In this document: in pieces, positions 53,944 to 63,356 of the stretch
Layout: each line of letters opens with the position of its first letter
Numbering within the stretch: the first letter of the stretch is position 1
NCBI GenBank assembly: GCA_001899685.1
Contig: MKWG01000027.1
Coordinates: 20,423 to 84,422 of the forward strand
Length of the DNA stretch: 64,000 nt
Direction: 5' to 3'
From: Sphingobacteriales bacterium 44-15
GTDB lineage: Bacteria; Bacteroidota; Bacteroidia; Chitinophagales; Chitinophagaceae
Translations under genes and position numbers: made by a program
The notes under the pieces: model-generated
Databases searched by the model: none
What the model was told of the DNA's origin: nothing
The model's input: only the letters and a program-made list of their open reading frames with translations

Positions 53944-55002
53944 ATGAGAAAGATAGATGCCGTACTTCTGTCTGCGCTAATCCTGTACGATTACAGTGCC
54001 CAGTCACTGGTTGATAACGACACTATTAATTTTGGACAGTCATTTTTTACCAGCAGGTTCCACGACAACAAACTCACAGATCCCGGATTTGAGTTTATTC
54101 CCGAATTTAATAATGATGCCGCTGTTGCAGTGCGCAGTGTAAAACGACTCAATGCAACATCCGCTGATAAGAAAGAGAGTGCAATTTCTTATTACGAGCT
54201 GGCAAATCTTAATCCGGAAACAGCTTCTGCAGTTGCCGGTATGGGAGTACATACTGAATCTGGCAAGATTGCGGCAGCCGCAGAAAATGTTCCTGAAGTG
54301 ATCATAAGCATTCCCGATGTGGCAGCATCAGCCGAAATGGATGCCCCGGAAACTATGGCTTTCTCGCAGGCAAGCGTTGTGCTGAATGAAGACAGCTATT
54401 CCGCAGTAACCGGAACGGCTACGACAAAAATAACCGAGCATGTTGCCGGAGAAGCCGATATGTCAACTTTTGACGGTGACGATGACGGCGTTTATGATAC
54501 AGAAGATAAGTGTCCGGGAGTGGCAGGTGTGGCCAGATTTGAAGGATGCCCGGTTCCTGACAGCGATGCAGACGGGGTGAATGATGAAGAAGACAGGTGT
54601 CCTTTTGAAAAAGGCAGCAGCGACAACTATGGTTGCCCGGTTGTAGCTCCTGTACAGATGGCTCCATCCGCAACAGGTATCCAGGCAGAAGAAAAAGCAG
54701 AAAACACGCAATATGCATTTACCATTCATTTTCAACCAGGCAGCACAATACTTTCAACAGGCGATTTTAATATAGTGCTGCAATTAACAGATGTTTTGGG
54801 TCAAAAACCGGAAGCTAAAGTTGAAATTGAAGGAAATACTACTACTAATAACAACAACAGCGCCGAAATAGGAGTAGAAAAGCTGGTACGTTATTTCAGG
54901 GAACTTGGTATTAAAGATTCGCAGTTGATCATAAAAGATAATAAACCGGGTAAATCCGGTGCAACGGAAAGCAATGCGATACATCTCCGCCTAACGATAT
55001 AG
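53944..55002 (+). CDS. TSP3-repeat protein with degenerate OmpA-like domain
   Basis: Its 352 residues have a weak signal peptide (AVLLSALILYDYSAQS), a low-complexity acidic/Ala-rich part to about 175, and two TSP3 repeats (DGDDDGVYDTEDKC and DSDADGVNDEEDRC) at about 178-235. The C-terminal 100 residues align in pattern with the OmpA domain but lack its key residues: the TD...G...N..LS..RA block reads IEGNTTTNNNN and the final NRRVE is SNAIHLRL. It is probably unable to bind peptidoglycan. It may be a surface or sensor relative of the 51997 protein. Confidence 0.75.
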   Translation: MRKIDAVLLSALILYDYSAQSLVDNDTINFGQSFFTSRFHDNKLTDPGFEFIPEFNNDAAVAVRSVKRLNATSADKKESAISYYELANLNPETASAVAGMGVHTESGKIAAAAENVPEVIISIPDVAASAEMDAPETMAFSQASVVLNEDSYSAVTGTATTKITEHVAGEADMSTFDGDDDGVYDTEDKCPGVAGVARFEGCPVPDSDADGVNDEEDRCPFEKGSSDNYGCPVVAPVQMAPSATGIQAEEKAENTQYAFTIHFQPGSTILSTGDFNIVLQLTDVLGQKPEAKVEIEGNTTTNNNNSAEIGVEKLVRYFRELGIKDSQLIIKDNKPGKSGATESNAIHLRLTI

Positions 55003-55020
55003 TTTAGTTAAGATTATTTT

Positions 55021-55058
55021 AAAAATGTCAGGAGCAAAAGACCTGACATTTTTTTTTG
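55021..55058 (+). terminator. Intrinsic terminator
   Basis: AAAAATGTCAGG and CCTGACATTTTT form a perfect 12-bp stem (9-base loop) followed by T residues. It lies 18 bases after the 55002 stop. Confidence 0.95.
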
Positions 55059-55150
55059 CGTCTTAACATCATAATTATGGATCAAAATGTGTTAACCGGT
55101 AACTATAACTGAATTTTTTTATCCAAATTTGTTATTCAAAAAATCAATAC

Positions 55151-56851
55151 ATGAAGAAAACAAGATTATTAGTGGCGCTTGGGATCCTGGTGGCTGCTGC
55201 AGTTTCCGCACAAACTTCCGTTAAAGATGTGCCTAAAGGCTGGCATTTGATGGACCTGCAGAAAGACGGCTATTATGGGATAGATGTAGAAAAAGCTTAC
55301 TCCGAATTGCTGAAGGACCGGAAAAGTGTTCCCGTAGTGGTAGCCGTAATAGATTCGGGCATTGACACTACCCATGAGGACCTTAAGCCGGTGTTGTGGC
55401 ATAATCCAAAAGAAATTCCCGGTAATGGCATTGACGATGATAATAACGGTTATGTGGATGATGTGTATGGATGGAATTTCCTGGGAGGAAAGGACGGGAA
55501 AAATGTGAATAAAGATTCTTACGAAGCAGCCCGTGTATATTATAAGCTCAAAAAGAAATATGGCAATAGTATCCCCCCCGATTCGCTGGCAACGCCTGAG
55601 CAAAAGGAGGAGATCAAATTATACCGGACAGTGAAAGACCGTATTGAAGGCGACGCCAAAGAAGCTTCCATGAATGTAATGTTCCTTAAGAATATAGTAG
55701 AGAAAATGCCCTGGGCTGACAGTGTGCTCCGGGCGGCGATGAACAAAAAAGAATATAATGGTGATGATCTCCAGAGGTTCAAACCGGTCTCAGCGGATGA
55801 TTCAAAGGCCAAAAGCACCCTGATGGCGCTGTTCCTGGGATTCCAGGCGAGCGACCTGACCAACATCAAGCTGATCGAGATCACCAATGAGTTTTATAAT
55901 GGTGAAAAATCCAAAGCGGAAGCTGCCTTACAGGAACCGGAAGATTACAGGGCTGAGATAGTAAAAGATAATTATGATGATATCAACGACAGGTATTACG
56001 GCAACAGTGATGTAATGGCAGGTACTCCCATGCACGGCACTCACGTTTCGGGGATCATAGCAGCAGTACGCAACAATGGCATTGGAATGAACGGTATTGC
56101 TGACAATGTAAAGATCATGATGGTAAGGGCTGTTCCGGACGGCGATGAACATGATAAGGATATCGCAAATGCAATACGCTATGCGGTAGACAATGGGGCC
56201 AAAGTGATAAATATGAGCTTTGGCAAAAGCCTTTCCCCGGAAAAAAAGTGGGTGGATGAGGCAGTGGCCTACGCACAGTCCAAAGGTGTTTTGCTTGTGC
56301 ACGCTGCAGGAAATGACGGTAAGGATATTGACGTAAATGATAATTTTCCCAATCCTTATTTTAATAATGATACTGCAACAAGAGCCAAAAACTGGATAAC
56401 GGTAGGCGCCAGCGGAGATCCTGCCGCAGGTGGAATAACCGCATCTTTTTCCAACTATGGGAAATTGGGTGTGGATGTTTTTGCGCCCGGCGTTAAAATA
56501 TACTCCACACTGCCCGGTGGCAATCAGTATGGCAACCTGCAGGGCACCAGTATGGCCAGCCCGGTAGTCGCCGGCATGGCGGCGCTCCTGATGTCTTATT
56601 TTCCCGACCTCAGCGCAGAACAGATAAAATATGTCATAGAAAAATCCACTACTCCCATTACCGGGATGAAAGTAAAAAAACCTGGAACCGAGGAAGATGT
56701 TGACATGTCTGATCTGAGCAGGACCGGCGGGATCATCAATGCATATTCCGCAGTAAAGCTTGCAGAAACATTATCCAAAACCGGCGAAGCGACCCAACAA
56801 GCAACGCCTGATCTCCCTAAAGCCAAAATGAAGAAGAGTAAAAAAGGGTAA
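55151..56851 (+). CDS. Subtilisin-like S8 serine protease, exported
   Basis: Its 566 residues have a signal peptide (LLVALGILVAAAVSA) and the catalytic triad Asp68 in VAVIDSGIDTTHEDL, His295 in HGTHVSGI and Ser467 in GTSMASPVVAGM. The gap between Asp and His is about 227 residues, far longer than in typical subtilisins, and contains a mostly helical, charged insertion (about 120-285). A basic C-terminus (KAKMKKSKKG) follows. It is divergent in function from its TSP3 neighbours and ends near a strong hairpin. Confidence 0.93.
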   Translation: MKKTRLLVALGILVAAAVSAQTSVKDVPKGWHLMDLQKDGYYGIDVEKAYSELLKDRKSVPVVVAVIDSGIDTTHEDLKPVLWHNPKEIPGNGIDDDNNGYVDDVYGWNFLGGKDGKNVNKDSYEAARVYYKLKKKYGNSIPPDSLATPEQKEEIKLYRTVKDRIEGDAKEASMNVMFLKNIVEKMPWADSVLRAAMNKKEYNGDDLQRFKPVSADDSKAKSTLMALFLGFQASDLTNIKLIEITNEFYNGEKSKAEAALQEPEDYRAEIVKDNYDDINDRYYGNSDVMAGTPMHGTHVSGIIAAVRNNGIGMNGIADNVKIMMVRAVPDGDEHDKDIANAIRYAVDNGAKVINMSFGKSLSPEKKWVDEAVAYAQSKGVLLVHAAGNDGKDIDVNDNFPNPYFNNDTATRAKNWITVGASGDPAAGGITASFSNYGKLGVDVFAPGVKIYSTLPGGNQYGNLQGTSMASPVVAGMAALLMSYFPDLSAEQIKYVIEKSTTPITGMKVKKPGTEEDVDMSDLSRTGGIINAYSAVKLAETLSKTGEATQQATPDLPKAKMKKSKKG

Positions 56852-56898
56852 GCGAAAGATATTCCCTCTATAATAATATTGGTGCTATATCAATCTTT

Positions 56899-56953
56899 GT
56901 GAGAGGTGAGACGATAAACGTGAGTATTTCACGTTTATCGTCTCACCTCTCAC
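56899..56953. terminator. Perfect 25-bp hairpin, repeat R10, in a convergent gap
   Basis: 56899-56923 (starts GTGAGAGGTGAGACGATAAA) and 56929-56953 are perfect inverse copies around a GTATT loop. It lies between the S8 protease (+) and rimO (-) 3' ends. It belongs to the GTGAGAGG/CGATAAACGTGA word family and could end transcription from both sides. Confidence 0.9.
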
Positions 56954-57003
56954 GTTTGGCATAACACCCGCAGACAAAGGCAGGCACGTATATCGTGTCT
57001 TTT

Positions 57004-58314
57004 TTATTCAACCACCTCCCCTTCCAGGTCATAGTCGTAGGCTCTGGTAATGTTTACATTGACAAATTCACCGGGAGTTAATTTCCGGTGAGATTGAATA
57101 ATGACTTCATTGTCTACTTCCACAGAATCAAATTCGGTACGTCCCAGGTACCGCCCGGCCTCTTTTTTGTCTACAAGTACCTTGAAGACCTTTCCTGTTT
57201 TTTCCTGGTTTTTTTCATAGCTGATCTCCTGCTGCACTTCCATCACTTCCTGCGCCCTGCGTTCCTTTTCCTGCTGTGGAATATTATCAGGAAGAGCATG
57301 CGCCGACGTACCTTCTTCATGTGAATAAGTAAATACCCCCACCCTGTCGAAGCGATGCTGCTGCAGAAACAGCTTCATATCTTCAATATCCTCCTCTGTT
57401 TCCCCCGGAAAGCCTGCGATAAGGGTAGTCCGCAGGCAAATGCCCGGTATGCGCGACCGGATCTCACCGATGAGCTCATTCATTTCTGCGCGGGTTATCT
57501 GGCGGCGCATGGCTTTCAGCATCCTGTCGCTGCTGTGCTGCAGCGGCATGTCCAGGTAGTTGCATATATTGGGCCGGTCTTTCATTACATCAATAATCTC
57601 CAAAGGGAATTTTGACGGGTAGGCATAATGTAATCTTATCCATTCCAGCCCCTTCACGTCAGCCAGGGCATTCAGCAGGCGGGGCAGTTCCCTTTTCTTA
57701 TAAATATCAAGACCGTAGTAGGTAAGCTCCTGCGCTATCAGCATTATTTCTTTCACACCTTTCTGCACCAGGCCTTCCGCTTCCCGCACCAGTTGCTCTA
57801 TGGGCTTGCTTACATGCGCTCCCCGCATTAACGGAATAGCGCAGAAAGAACAGGTACGGTTGCAGCCTTCCGATATCTTCATATAAGCATAATGCTTGGG
57901 AGTGCTGAGCATCCGCTCCCCTATCAGCTCTGCCTTATAGTCAGCTTCAAACTGCTTTAGTATAAGCGGCAGCTCAAGCGTGCCAAACCACGCATCCACT
58001 TCGGGAATTTCTTCTTCAAGGCTTTGCCGGTAGCGCTCGCTCAGGCAGCCCGTTACATATACCTTGTCAAGGGTGCCTTTTTTCTTCAATGCTACATGCT
58101 CCAGTATAGTATTCACAGACTCTTCCTTGGCTTTATCAATAAATCCGCAGGTATTGATCACAACAATATTATGATCCCTTTTCCTGTTTTCATGCACCAC
58201 GTCTATGTCATTAGCTTTGAGCTGCGCGCTCAGCACCTCACTGTCTACCATATTCTTGCTGCAGCCCAGTGTAATGATATTCACCTTATCCTTCCGGAGC
58301 GTTCTTGTTTTCAT
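57004..58314 (-). CDS. rimO: Ribosomal protein S12 methylthiotransferase RimO
   Basis: This radical-SAM enzyme adds a methylthio group to Asp of ribosomal protein S12. The start at ATG 58314 (MKTRTLRKDKVNIITLG in part) gives 436 residues; 58362 would add 16. The N-terminal UPF0004 domain carries cysteines in LGCSKN, NTCGF and VTGCLSERY, the radical-SAM triad is GCNRTCSFCAIP, and a C-terminal TRAM domain ends DYDLEGEVVE. Confidence 0.96.
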   Translation of the reverse strand: MKTRTLRKDKVNIITLGCSKNMVDSEVLSAQLKANDIDVVHENRKRDHNIVVINTCGFIDKAKEESVNTILEHVALKKKGTLDKVYVTGCLSERYRQSLEEEIPEVDAWFGTLELPLILKQFEADYKAELIGERMLSTPKHYAYMKISEGCNRTCSFCAIPLMRGAHVSKPIEQLVREAEGLVQKGVKEIMLIAQELTYYGLDIYKKRELPRLLNALADVKGLEWIRLHYAYPSKFPLEIIDVMKDRPNICNYLDMPLQHSSDRMLKAMRRQITRAEMNELIGEIRSRIPGICLRTTLIAGFPGETEEDIEDMKLFLQQHRFDRVGVFTYSHEEGTSAHALPDNIPQQEKERRAQEVMEVQQEISYEKNQEKTGKVFKVLVDKKEAGRYLGRTEFDSVEVDNEVIIQSHRKLTPGEFVNVNITRAYDYDLEGEVVE

Positions 58315-58410
58315 ACAGGCGGCGAAATTACAAATAATAGAATTGGCAGGCATAATTGTCACGCCTATTATATTTTACTATTGAACAGGTGCAGAAAAAA
58401 TGCCGGAGGG

Positions 58411-59238
58411 TCAGTTAGGATATTGTGCAAGCCGGAATCCCCCGATGTCATCAAAATAGTCCTGCCTGACATTGTTACGGGTGGATGTTTTACAACTTGT
58501 TGACTGGGTATACCATGATCCGCCTCTTCTTACGCGTCCGGAGCCCGAAGGAGGACCCTGAGGATTATTATTTTCATTTTGCTCATAATAGAATTTGGCA
58601 TACCAGTCCTGGCACCACTCCCATACATTTCCCGTCATATCATACAAACCAAGCTCATTAGGCTTTTTTTGACCTACCGGATGCGGCATCCTGCCGCTGT
58701 TGCCCGCATACCAGCCTACACTGTCAATATCATCGCTGCCGGCATAGCGGAAATTGCCCGGAGCATCCCTTCCTCCCTTAGCGGCGTATTCCCATTCTGC
58801 CTCGGTAGGGAGCGTATATTTTTTCCCGGTCAGCATATTCAGCTTTTTAATGAAAACCTGCGCATCATCCCAGCTTACTTTATCAACAGGGCATTGATCG
58901 CAGCCGGGGAAATCACTTGGGTTCCGTTCCATTATAACCATCCACTGGCGCTGGGTGACGGGATAACGGCTGATGGCAAAACCATCTATAACTACTTCAT
59001 AGGCCGGGCGTTCATCCGGTTCACTTATATTATTCCCCATTATAAAGCTTCCCCCGGTAACCCATACCATGTTTTCCCGGATGCTATCCAGAAATGCCTG
59101 GCTCACAGTTGGTACGACAGGCAAACTTTTATCCTGTTTTTTTCTTTTACTTTTTTTAGAAATATCCTGTGCAATAGATTGGTTAACAGAGTAAATGACA
59201 AATATAAAAAGTATGGAGCACCTCATTATAATTTTCAT
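58411..59238 (-). CDS. SUMF1/FGE-domain protein, exported
   Basis: Its 275 residues have a signal peptide (CSILFIFVIYSVNQSIA), a basic linker and a SUMF1 domain from about 52: MVWVTGGSFIMG, YPVTQRQWMVIM, LPTEAEWEYAAKGG, LYDMTGNVWEWCQDWY, RRGGSWYTQSTSCKTSTRNN and GGFRLAQYPN. Formylglycine-generating enzymes need two Cys in the last part; here only one (STSC) is visible and the first is Thr (YTQ). So it is probably a non-FGE relative such as GldK-like secretion or gliding proteins. Confidence 0.85.
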   Translation of the reverse strand: MKIIMRCSILFIFVIYSVNQSIAQDISKKSKRKKQDKSLPVVPTVSQAFLDSIRENMVWVTGGSFIMGNNISEPDERPAYEVVIDGFAISRYPVTQRQWMVIMERNPSDFPGCDQCPVDKVSWDDAQVFIKKLNMLTGKKYTLPTEAEWEYAAKGGRDAPGNFRYAGSDDIDSVGWYAGNSGRMPHPVGQKKPNELGLYDMTGNVWEWCQDWYAKFYYEQNENNNPQGPPSGSGRVRRGGSWYTQSTSCKTSTRNNVRQDYFDDIGGFRLAQYPN

Positions 59239-59394
59239 AATGAAGAAGTTTTAAGTGTTTTGTTATCTTCTCTTATCAGATATTAGTATACCGCACATAT
59301 AAAAGGATGTAAGCAAGTTATGATTTCTTTGAGGTCTTTGCGCAAAACTTTGTATTTCCTTTGCGGTTAACATTTACAGCGCCGGTTTTCATGC

Positions 59395-59428
59395 AATAAA
59401 AAATCCCGCTCCAATCAAGAAGCGGGAT
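59395..59428 (-). terminator. groEL terminator
   Basis: ATCCCGCT (59403-59410) and AGCGGGAT (59421-59428) pair around a 10-base loop. Read on the minus strand, the hairpin is followed by TTTTTT. It lies 35 bases after the groEL stop. Confidence 0.9.
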
Positions 59429-59463
59429 CTTTTGTATTTTTTTCCTCAAAAAGGACCTCAGGA

Positions 59464-61101
59464 TTAATATCCCATGCCGCCCATGTCGGGAGCGCCATGT
59501 GAATGTCCTGCGGCTTCTTCTTTCTTAGGCTTGTCGGCGATCACACATTCAGTAGTGAGCAACATACCTGCTATAGAAGCTGCGTTTTCCAATGCAATAC
59601 GGGTAACCTTTGTAGGATCAATTACGCCGGCTTTGAACATGTTTTCGTATACTTCAGTTCTTGCATTGAATCCGTAATCACCTTTTCCTTCTTTCACTTT
59701 CTGCACTACGATGCTGCCTTCAATACCGCTGTTCACCACGATCTGGCGAAGCGGCTCTTCAATAGCTCTTTTTACTATGGCAATACCGGTCACTTCATCT
59801 TCGTTGGACGCTTTGAGCTTTTCAAGAGACTCGATAGCGCGTACATAGGCTACGCCACCGCCGGGAACGATACCTTCTTCAACAGCAGCTCTTGTGGCAT
59901 GCAATGCATCATCCACGCGATCTTTCTTTTCCTTCATTTCTACTTCTGTAGCGGCACCAACCTGCAATACAGCCACACCACCGCTCAGCTTGGCGAGGCG
60001 CTCCTGTAATTTTTCTTTATCGTAATCAGAAGTAGTCACATCGATCTGTGCTTTGATCTGGTTTACACGTGCAGTGATGTCGTTTTTCTTTCCTTTTCCG
60101 CCTACAATAGTAGTATTGTCTTTATCAATAACCACTCTTTCAGCACGACCCAGCGCTGCAAGGTCAGCGCCTTCGAGCTTATGACCCATTTCTTCGCTGA
60201 TCACAGTACCAGCGGTAAGGATAGCAATATCCTGGAGCATTTCTTTCCTTCTGTCGCCGAAGCCCGGAGCTTTTACAGCAGCTACTTTCAATGTGCCGCG
60301 CAGCTTGTTCACTACCAGTGTAGCCAGTGCTTCCCCTTCAAGATCTTCGGAGATGATCAGTAAGGGAGCGCCCTGTTGTGCAACTTTTTCAAGAATGTGG
60401 AGAATGTCTTTCATGGCGCTGATCTTCTTGTCGTAGATCAGAATATAAGGTTTTTCCAGCTCTGCCTGCATTTTTTCGCTGTTGGTTACAAAATAAGCAG
60501 AAGAATAACCACGGTCAAACTGCATACCTTCCACTACTTCAACAAGTGTTTCGGTGCCGCGGGCTTCTTCCACGGTGATCACCCCGTCTTTACCTACTTT
60601 TCCGAAAGCTTCAGCAATGAGCTTGCCGATAGCTTCGTCATTATTAGCGGAAATAGAAGCTACCTGCTGGATCTTTTTGCTGTCTGATCCTACTGTCTGA
60701 GACTGAGACTGGAGATGCTCTACTACTTTTTCAACGGCTTTGGTGATACCGCGTTTCAGGTCCATGGGGTTGGCGCCTGCAGCTACGTTTTTAAGTCCTT
60801 CGCTGATGATAGCCTGAGCCAGCACTGTTGCGGTAGTAGTACCGTCACCTGCTATATCTGCAGTTTTGCTGGCTACTTCTTTCACCATCTGGGCGCCCAT
60901 ATTTTCGATGGGATCTTCCAGTTCTATTTCTTTAGCAACGGTAACACCGTCCTTGGTTACGGAAGGAGCGCCGAATTTCTTTTCCAGTACTACATTACGC
61001 CCTTTAGGTCCCAATGTTACTTTTACGGCATTGGCAAGAGTATCTACTCCTTTTTTCATCCTGTTGCGGGCCTCAATATCAAAATATAATTGTTTTGCCA
61101 T
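59464..61101 (-). CDS. groL: Chaperonin GroEL
   Basis: This 60 kDa chaperonin folds proteins with GroES. Its 545 residues begin [25 protein letters not shown] in part, with [31 protein letters not shown] for ATP binding, and C-terminal DMGGMGY. It is followed by a terminator. GroES is 83 bases upstream. Confidence 0.99.
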   Translation of the reverse strand: MAKQLYFDIEARNRMKKGVDTLANAVKVTLGPKGRNVVLEKKFGAPSVTKDGVTVAKEIELEDPIENMGAQMVKEVASKTADIAGDGTTTATVLAQAIISEGLKNVAAGANPMDLKRGITKAVEKVVEHLQSQSQTVGSDSKKIQQVASISANNDEAIGKLIAEAFGKVGKDGVITVEEARGTETLVEVVEGMQFDRGYSSAYFVTNSEKMQAELEKPYILIYDKKISAMKDILHILEKVAQQGAPLLIISEDLEGEALATLVVNKLRGTLKVAAVKAPGFGDRRKEMLQDIAILTAGTVISEEMGHKLEGADLAALGRAERVVIDKDNTTIVGGKGKKNDITARVNQIKAQIDVTTSDYDKEKLQERLAKLSGGVAVLQVGAATEVEMKEKKDRVDDALHATRAAVEEGIVPGGGVAYVRAIESLEKLKASNEDEVTGIAIVKRAIEEPLRQIVVNSGIEGSIVVQKVKEGKGDYGFNARTEVYENMFKAGVIDPTKVTRIALENAASIAGMLLTTECVIADKPKKEEAAGHSHGAPDMGGMGY

Positions 61102-61184
61102 GATTTGTTTGATTTGAAATTTTTAATTTGAATTTTAGATGAAGCTCATACTGGCCTCATACATAATTGTTTGGGTAGATATTA

Positions 61185-61466
61185 TTAAACGATAGCCAGG
61201 ATATCTGATTCTCTCATGATCAGGTAATCAGCGCCATCAATCGTTATTTCGGTGCCGGCGTATTTGCCATATAAAACGGTATCACCTGATTTTACGCTAA
61301 CGGGCTCATCTTTTTTACCTGGTCCCGCAGCTACTACAGTACCACGTTGTGGCTTTTCTTTTGCTGTATCAGGTATAATAATGCCCCCGGCAGTTTTTTC
61401 TTCGGCAGGAGCAGGTTTCACGATCACCCTGTCATGAAGGGGAGTTACATTGAACTTTTTAGACAT
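61185..61466 (-). CDS. groS: Co-chaperonin GroES
   Basis: Its 93 residues are the standard size, with [21 protein letters not shown] in part, a mobile-loop [19 protein letters not shown] in part, and [14 protein letters not shown]. It forms an operon with groL. Confidence 0.98.
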   Translation of the reverse strand: MSKKFNVTPLHDRVIVKPAPAEEKTAGGIIIPDTAKEKPQRGTVVAAGPGKKDEPVSVKSGDTVLYGKYAGTEITIDGADYLIMRESDILAIV

Positions 61467-61521
61467 AATTAATGATTTTTTTAGTTGGTTAAAGATTGGT
61501 TTTATAAATCTTTAAGGCTGC

Positions 61522-61529
61522 CAAAGGTA
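61522..61529 (-). promoter_or_regulatory. -7 box of the groESL operon
   Basis: On the minus strand TACCTTTG fits TAnnTTTG, 55 bases before the groES start. TTTG words lie 14 bases upstream, and TTGAC 22 bases upstream; neither spacing is ideal. No CIRCE element was seen. Confidence 0.5.
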
Positions 61530-61711
61530 AACGAATTATATGCCAAAGCGTCAAGAGCGGAAAAAATTTCAGGTTTTCTTATTACAAGACAGCTGATCGA
61601 AAAAAGTTGTCAGATTTTGGGGAAATGACCTATGTCAATTCTGCAGGATCATGGGATAGTGTTAGGTCAGGACTATTGTGTCGCAAACTATAACCTGGCG
61701 TTATGTCAATA

Positions 61712-61770
61712 ATGAAAAGTCAGAAGTCAAACCTGTCTGCCGACAGGCAGGCGTGAAAATCTCACCTCCC
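61712..61770. repeat. Intergenic short-word repeat R11
   Basis: GTCAGAAGTCAAACC is followed by CTGTCTGCCGACAGGCAGGC (inverted CTGCC/GGCAG) and GTGAAAATCTCACCTCCCGTC, in the divergent groES/nusB gap. It contains words also found in R4 and R9. Confidence 0.75.
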
Positions 61771-61867
61771 GTCTTTCCCTGTCCGCCTATATTTCGTATA
61801 ACCGTCGTTAGTGCCGGGGCGCATTTCAATTTTTCCTATCTTCGCGCCCCATAACAGTTCTTTAAAG

Positions 61868-62791
61868 ATGATAAGCAGAAGAAATATACGGGTAAAAGTG
61901 ATGCAGACGCTGTACACCATTGAAACAACCGAAGCCGCAGCGTATGACGGGAAAGCAGGCAAATTATTAGATAAGCATTTAGACCAGTCGAGGCAGATAT
62001 TTGTATATCTCCTGCACCACATCATCCGCGTGGCGCAATACGCAGAGACAGATGCAAAAGTCCGGTCTTCCAAACACCTTCCTACCGCGGAAGACCTGAA
62101 TGTCAATATTAAGATAGCCGGTAATGAAATTATCTGGAAATTGCTGGATGATCCTTCTTACCAGAAAGCAGTTGCAGACATCAAGCCCCGGCAATGGGAC
62201 GATGACGAGCTGATCCGCAAAACATATCTCCAGCTCTGTGAATCCGAAGTATATAAAGAATATATAGCGCTGCAGGAACGCAACAGGAAATCAGAAAAAA
62301 GCATCCTTGAGCTTATTTTTACTGACCTTATGCTTGCCAACGATAATTTCATGGGGCACATGGAAGATAATTTTATTCACTGGGATGACGATGCCGGGAT
62401 GATGAACCAGCTGGTGATGAATTTCCTGCAAAAGCCTTACTGCGATTTCCAGGACATGCTTGGCGCTGAAAAAAGAAAATTTGCCGAAGATCTGCTGCAA
62501 TGCGTGATTGACAAAAAGCAGGTATGCCAGGAACTGATAAAACCCAAACTGAAAAACTGGGATGCCGAACGTATCGCAATACTTGATATGATACTGATGG
62601 AAATGGGCGTATGCGAGTTTTTGTATTTTGAAACTATTCCCACAAAAGTGACCATCAATGAATATATAGATCTTGCAAAGGAATACAGCACCCCTCAAAG
62701 CGGTCATTTTGTGAACGGGATACTGGACAGCATTCATAAGGACCTCCTTACGCAGGATAAGCTTCATAAGGTATCCCACAAAAAATCATAA
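61868..62791 (+). CDS. nusB: Transcription antitermination factor NusB, long form
   Basis: Its 307 residues (start ATG 61868, MISRRNIRVKVMQTLYTIE) are twice the size of E. coli NusB; this long form is usual in Bacteroidota. The opening RRNIRVKVMQTLY and the C-terminal part, ILDMILMEMGVCEFLYFE and KVTINEYIDLAKEYSTPQSGHFVNGILD in parts, match the NusB core. The middle section is family-specific. It binds boxA RNA with S10 and acts in rRNA antitermination. Confidence 0.9.
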   Translation: MISRRNIRVKVMQTLYTIETTEAAAYDGKAGKLLDKHLDQSRQIFVYLLHHIIRVAQYAETDAKVRSSKHLPTAEDLNVNIKIAGNEIIWKLLDDPSYQKAVADIKPRQWDDDELIRKTYLQLCESEVYKEYIALQERNRKSEKSILELIFTDLMLANDNFMGHMEDNFIHWDDDAGMMNQLVMNFLQKPYCDFQDMLGAEKRKFAEDLLQCVIDKKQVCQELIKPKLKNWDAERIAILDMILMEMGVCEFLYFETIPTKVTINEYIDLAKEYSTPQSGHFVNGILDSIHKDLLTQDKLHKVSHKKS

Positions 62792-62896
62792 CAAATTTCT
62801 ATAAGGTAAGAGGATCGCCTGTATGCTAAGATGCTTTGAAAATCAATAAGACGGTACCGGTAAAATACTTACATTTGCACCCCAAAGCAATACGTC

Positions 62897-63334
62897 ATGA
62901 AAAAAAGATTTTTTCCATTGCTGCTGATCTCAGGCTTCCTGTTTGCTGCATGCCAGCAATCCGGAAGCAAAGCGGTCCCGGCTGAAGCTGCTGCAACCGC
63001 AGCCGATCCGGCTACATTAACCACTGTGGAATGGATTGATTCAGCCTATGACAAGGGAACGATCACCGAAGGGGAAAAAATTGAAATAGCTTACAGGTTC
63101 AAAAATACCGGCGAGCATCCGCTGATCATAAAAGATGTACGTCCCTCCTGCGGCTGCACTGTGGCTGAAAAACCACAGGAGCCGATTGCGCCGGGCAAAG
63201 AAGGTATCATTAAAGCCATCTTCAACAGCCAGAATAAGCAGGGACTTAATCACAAAACCATCACAGTGGTGGCAAATACACAGCCGGAGACCTATGCGCT
63301 GAAATTTACTGTTACTGTCAATAAGAAAAGTTAG
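62897..63334 (+). CDS. DUF1573 lipoprotein
   Basis: Its 145 residues have a lipobox SGFLFAAC (Cys20 or near) after a basic start, an Ala-rich linker, then DUF1573: EKIEIAYRFKNTGEHPLIIK, VRPSCGCTVAEKP and IAPGKEGIIKAIFNSQNKQG. The CGC motif is family-typical. The protein is anchored in the envelope; its function is unknown. It is followed 22 bases later by yajC. Confidence 0.88.
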   Translation: MKKRFFPLLLISGFLFAACQQSGSKAVPAEAAATAADPATLTTVEWIDSAYDKGTITEGEKIEIAYRFKNTGEHPLIIKDVRPSCGCTVAEKPQEPIAPGKEGIIKAIFNSQNKQGLNHKTITVVANTQPETYALKFTVTVNKKS

Positions 63335-63356
63335 TTCAACAATTTAAACAAGTAAT

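Noticed and set aside
53750..54007. Minus-strand open frame with repeated FNVKTLS segment
   Set aside because: The repeated peptide is the 45-bp direct repeat read backwards; there is no family match and it overlaps the start of the TSP3 gene.
61467..61600. CIRCE operator before groES
   Set aside because: No 9-bp inverted repeat with the TTAGCACTC pattern was found.
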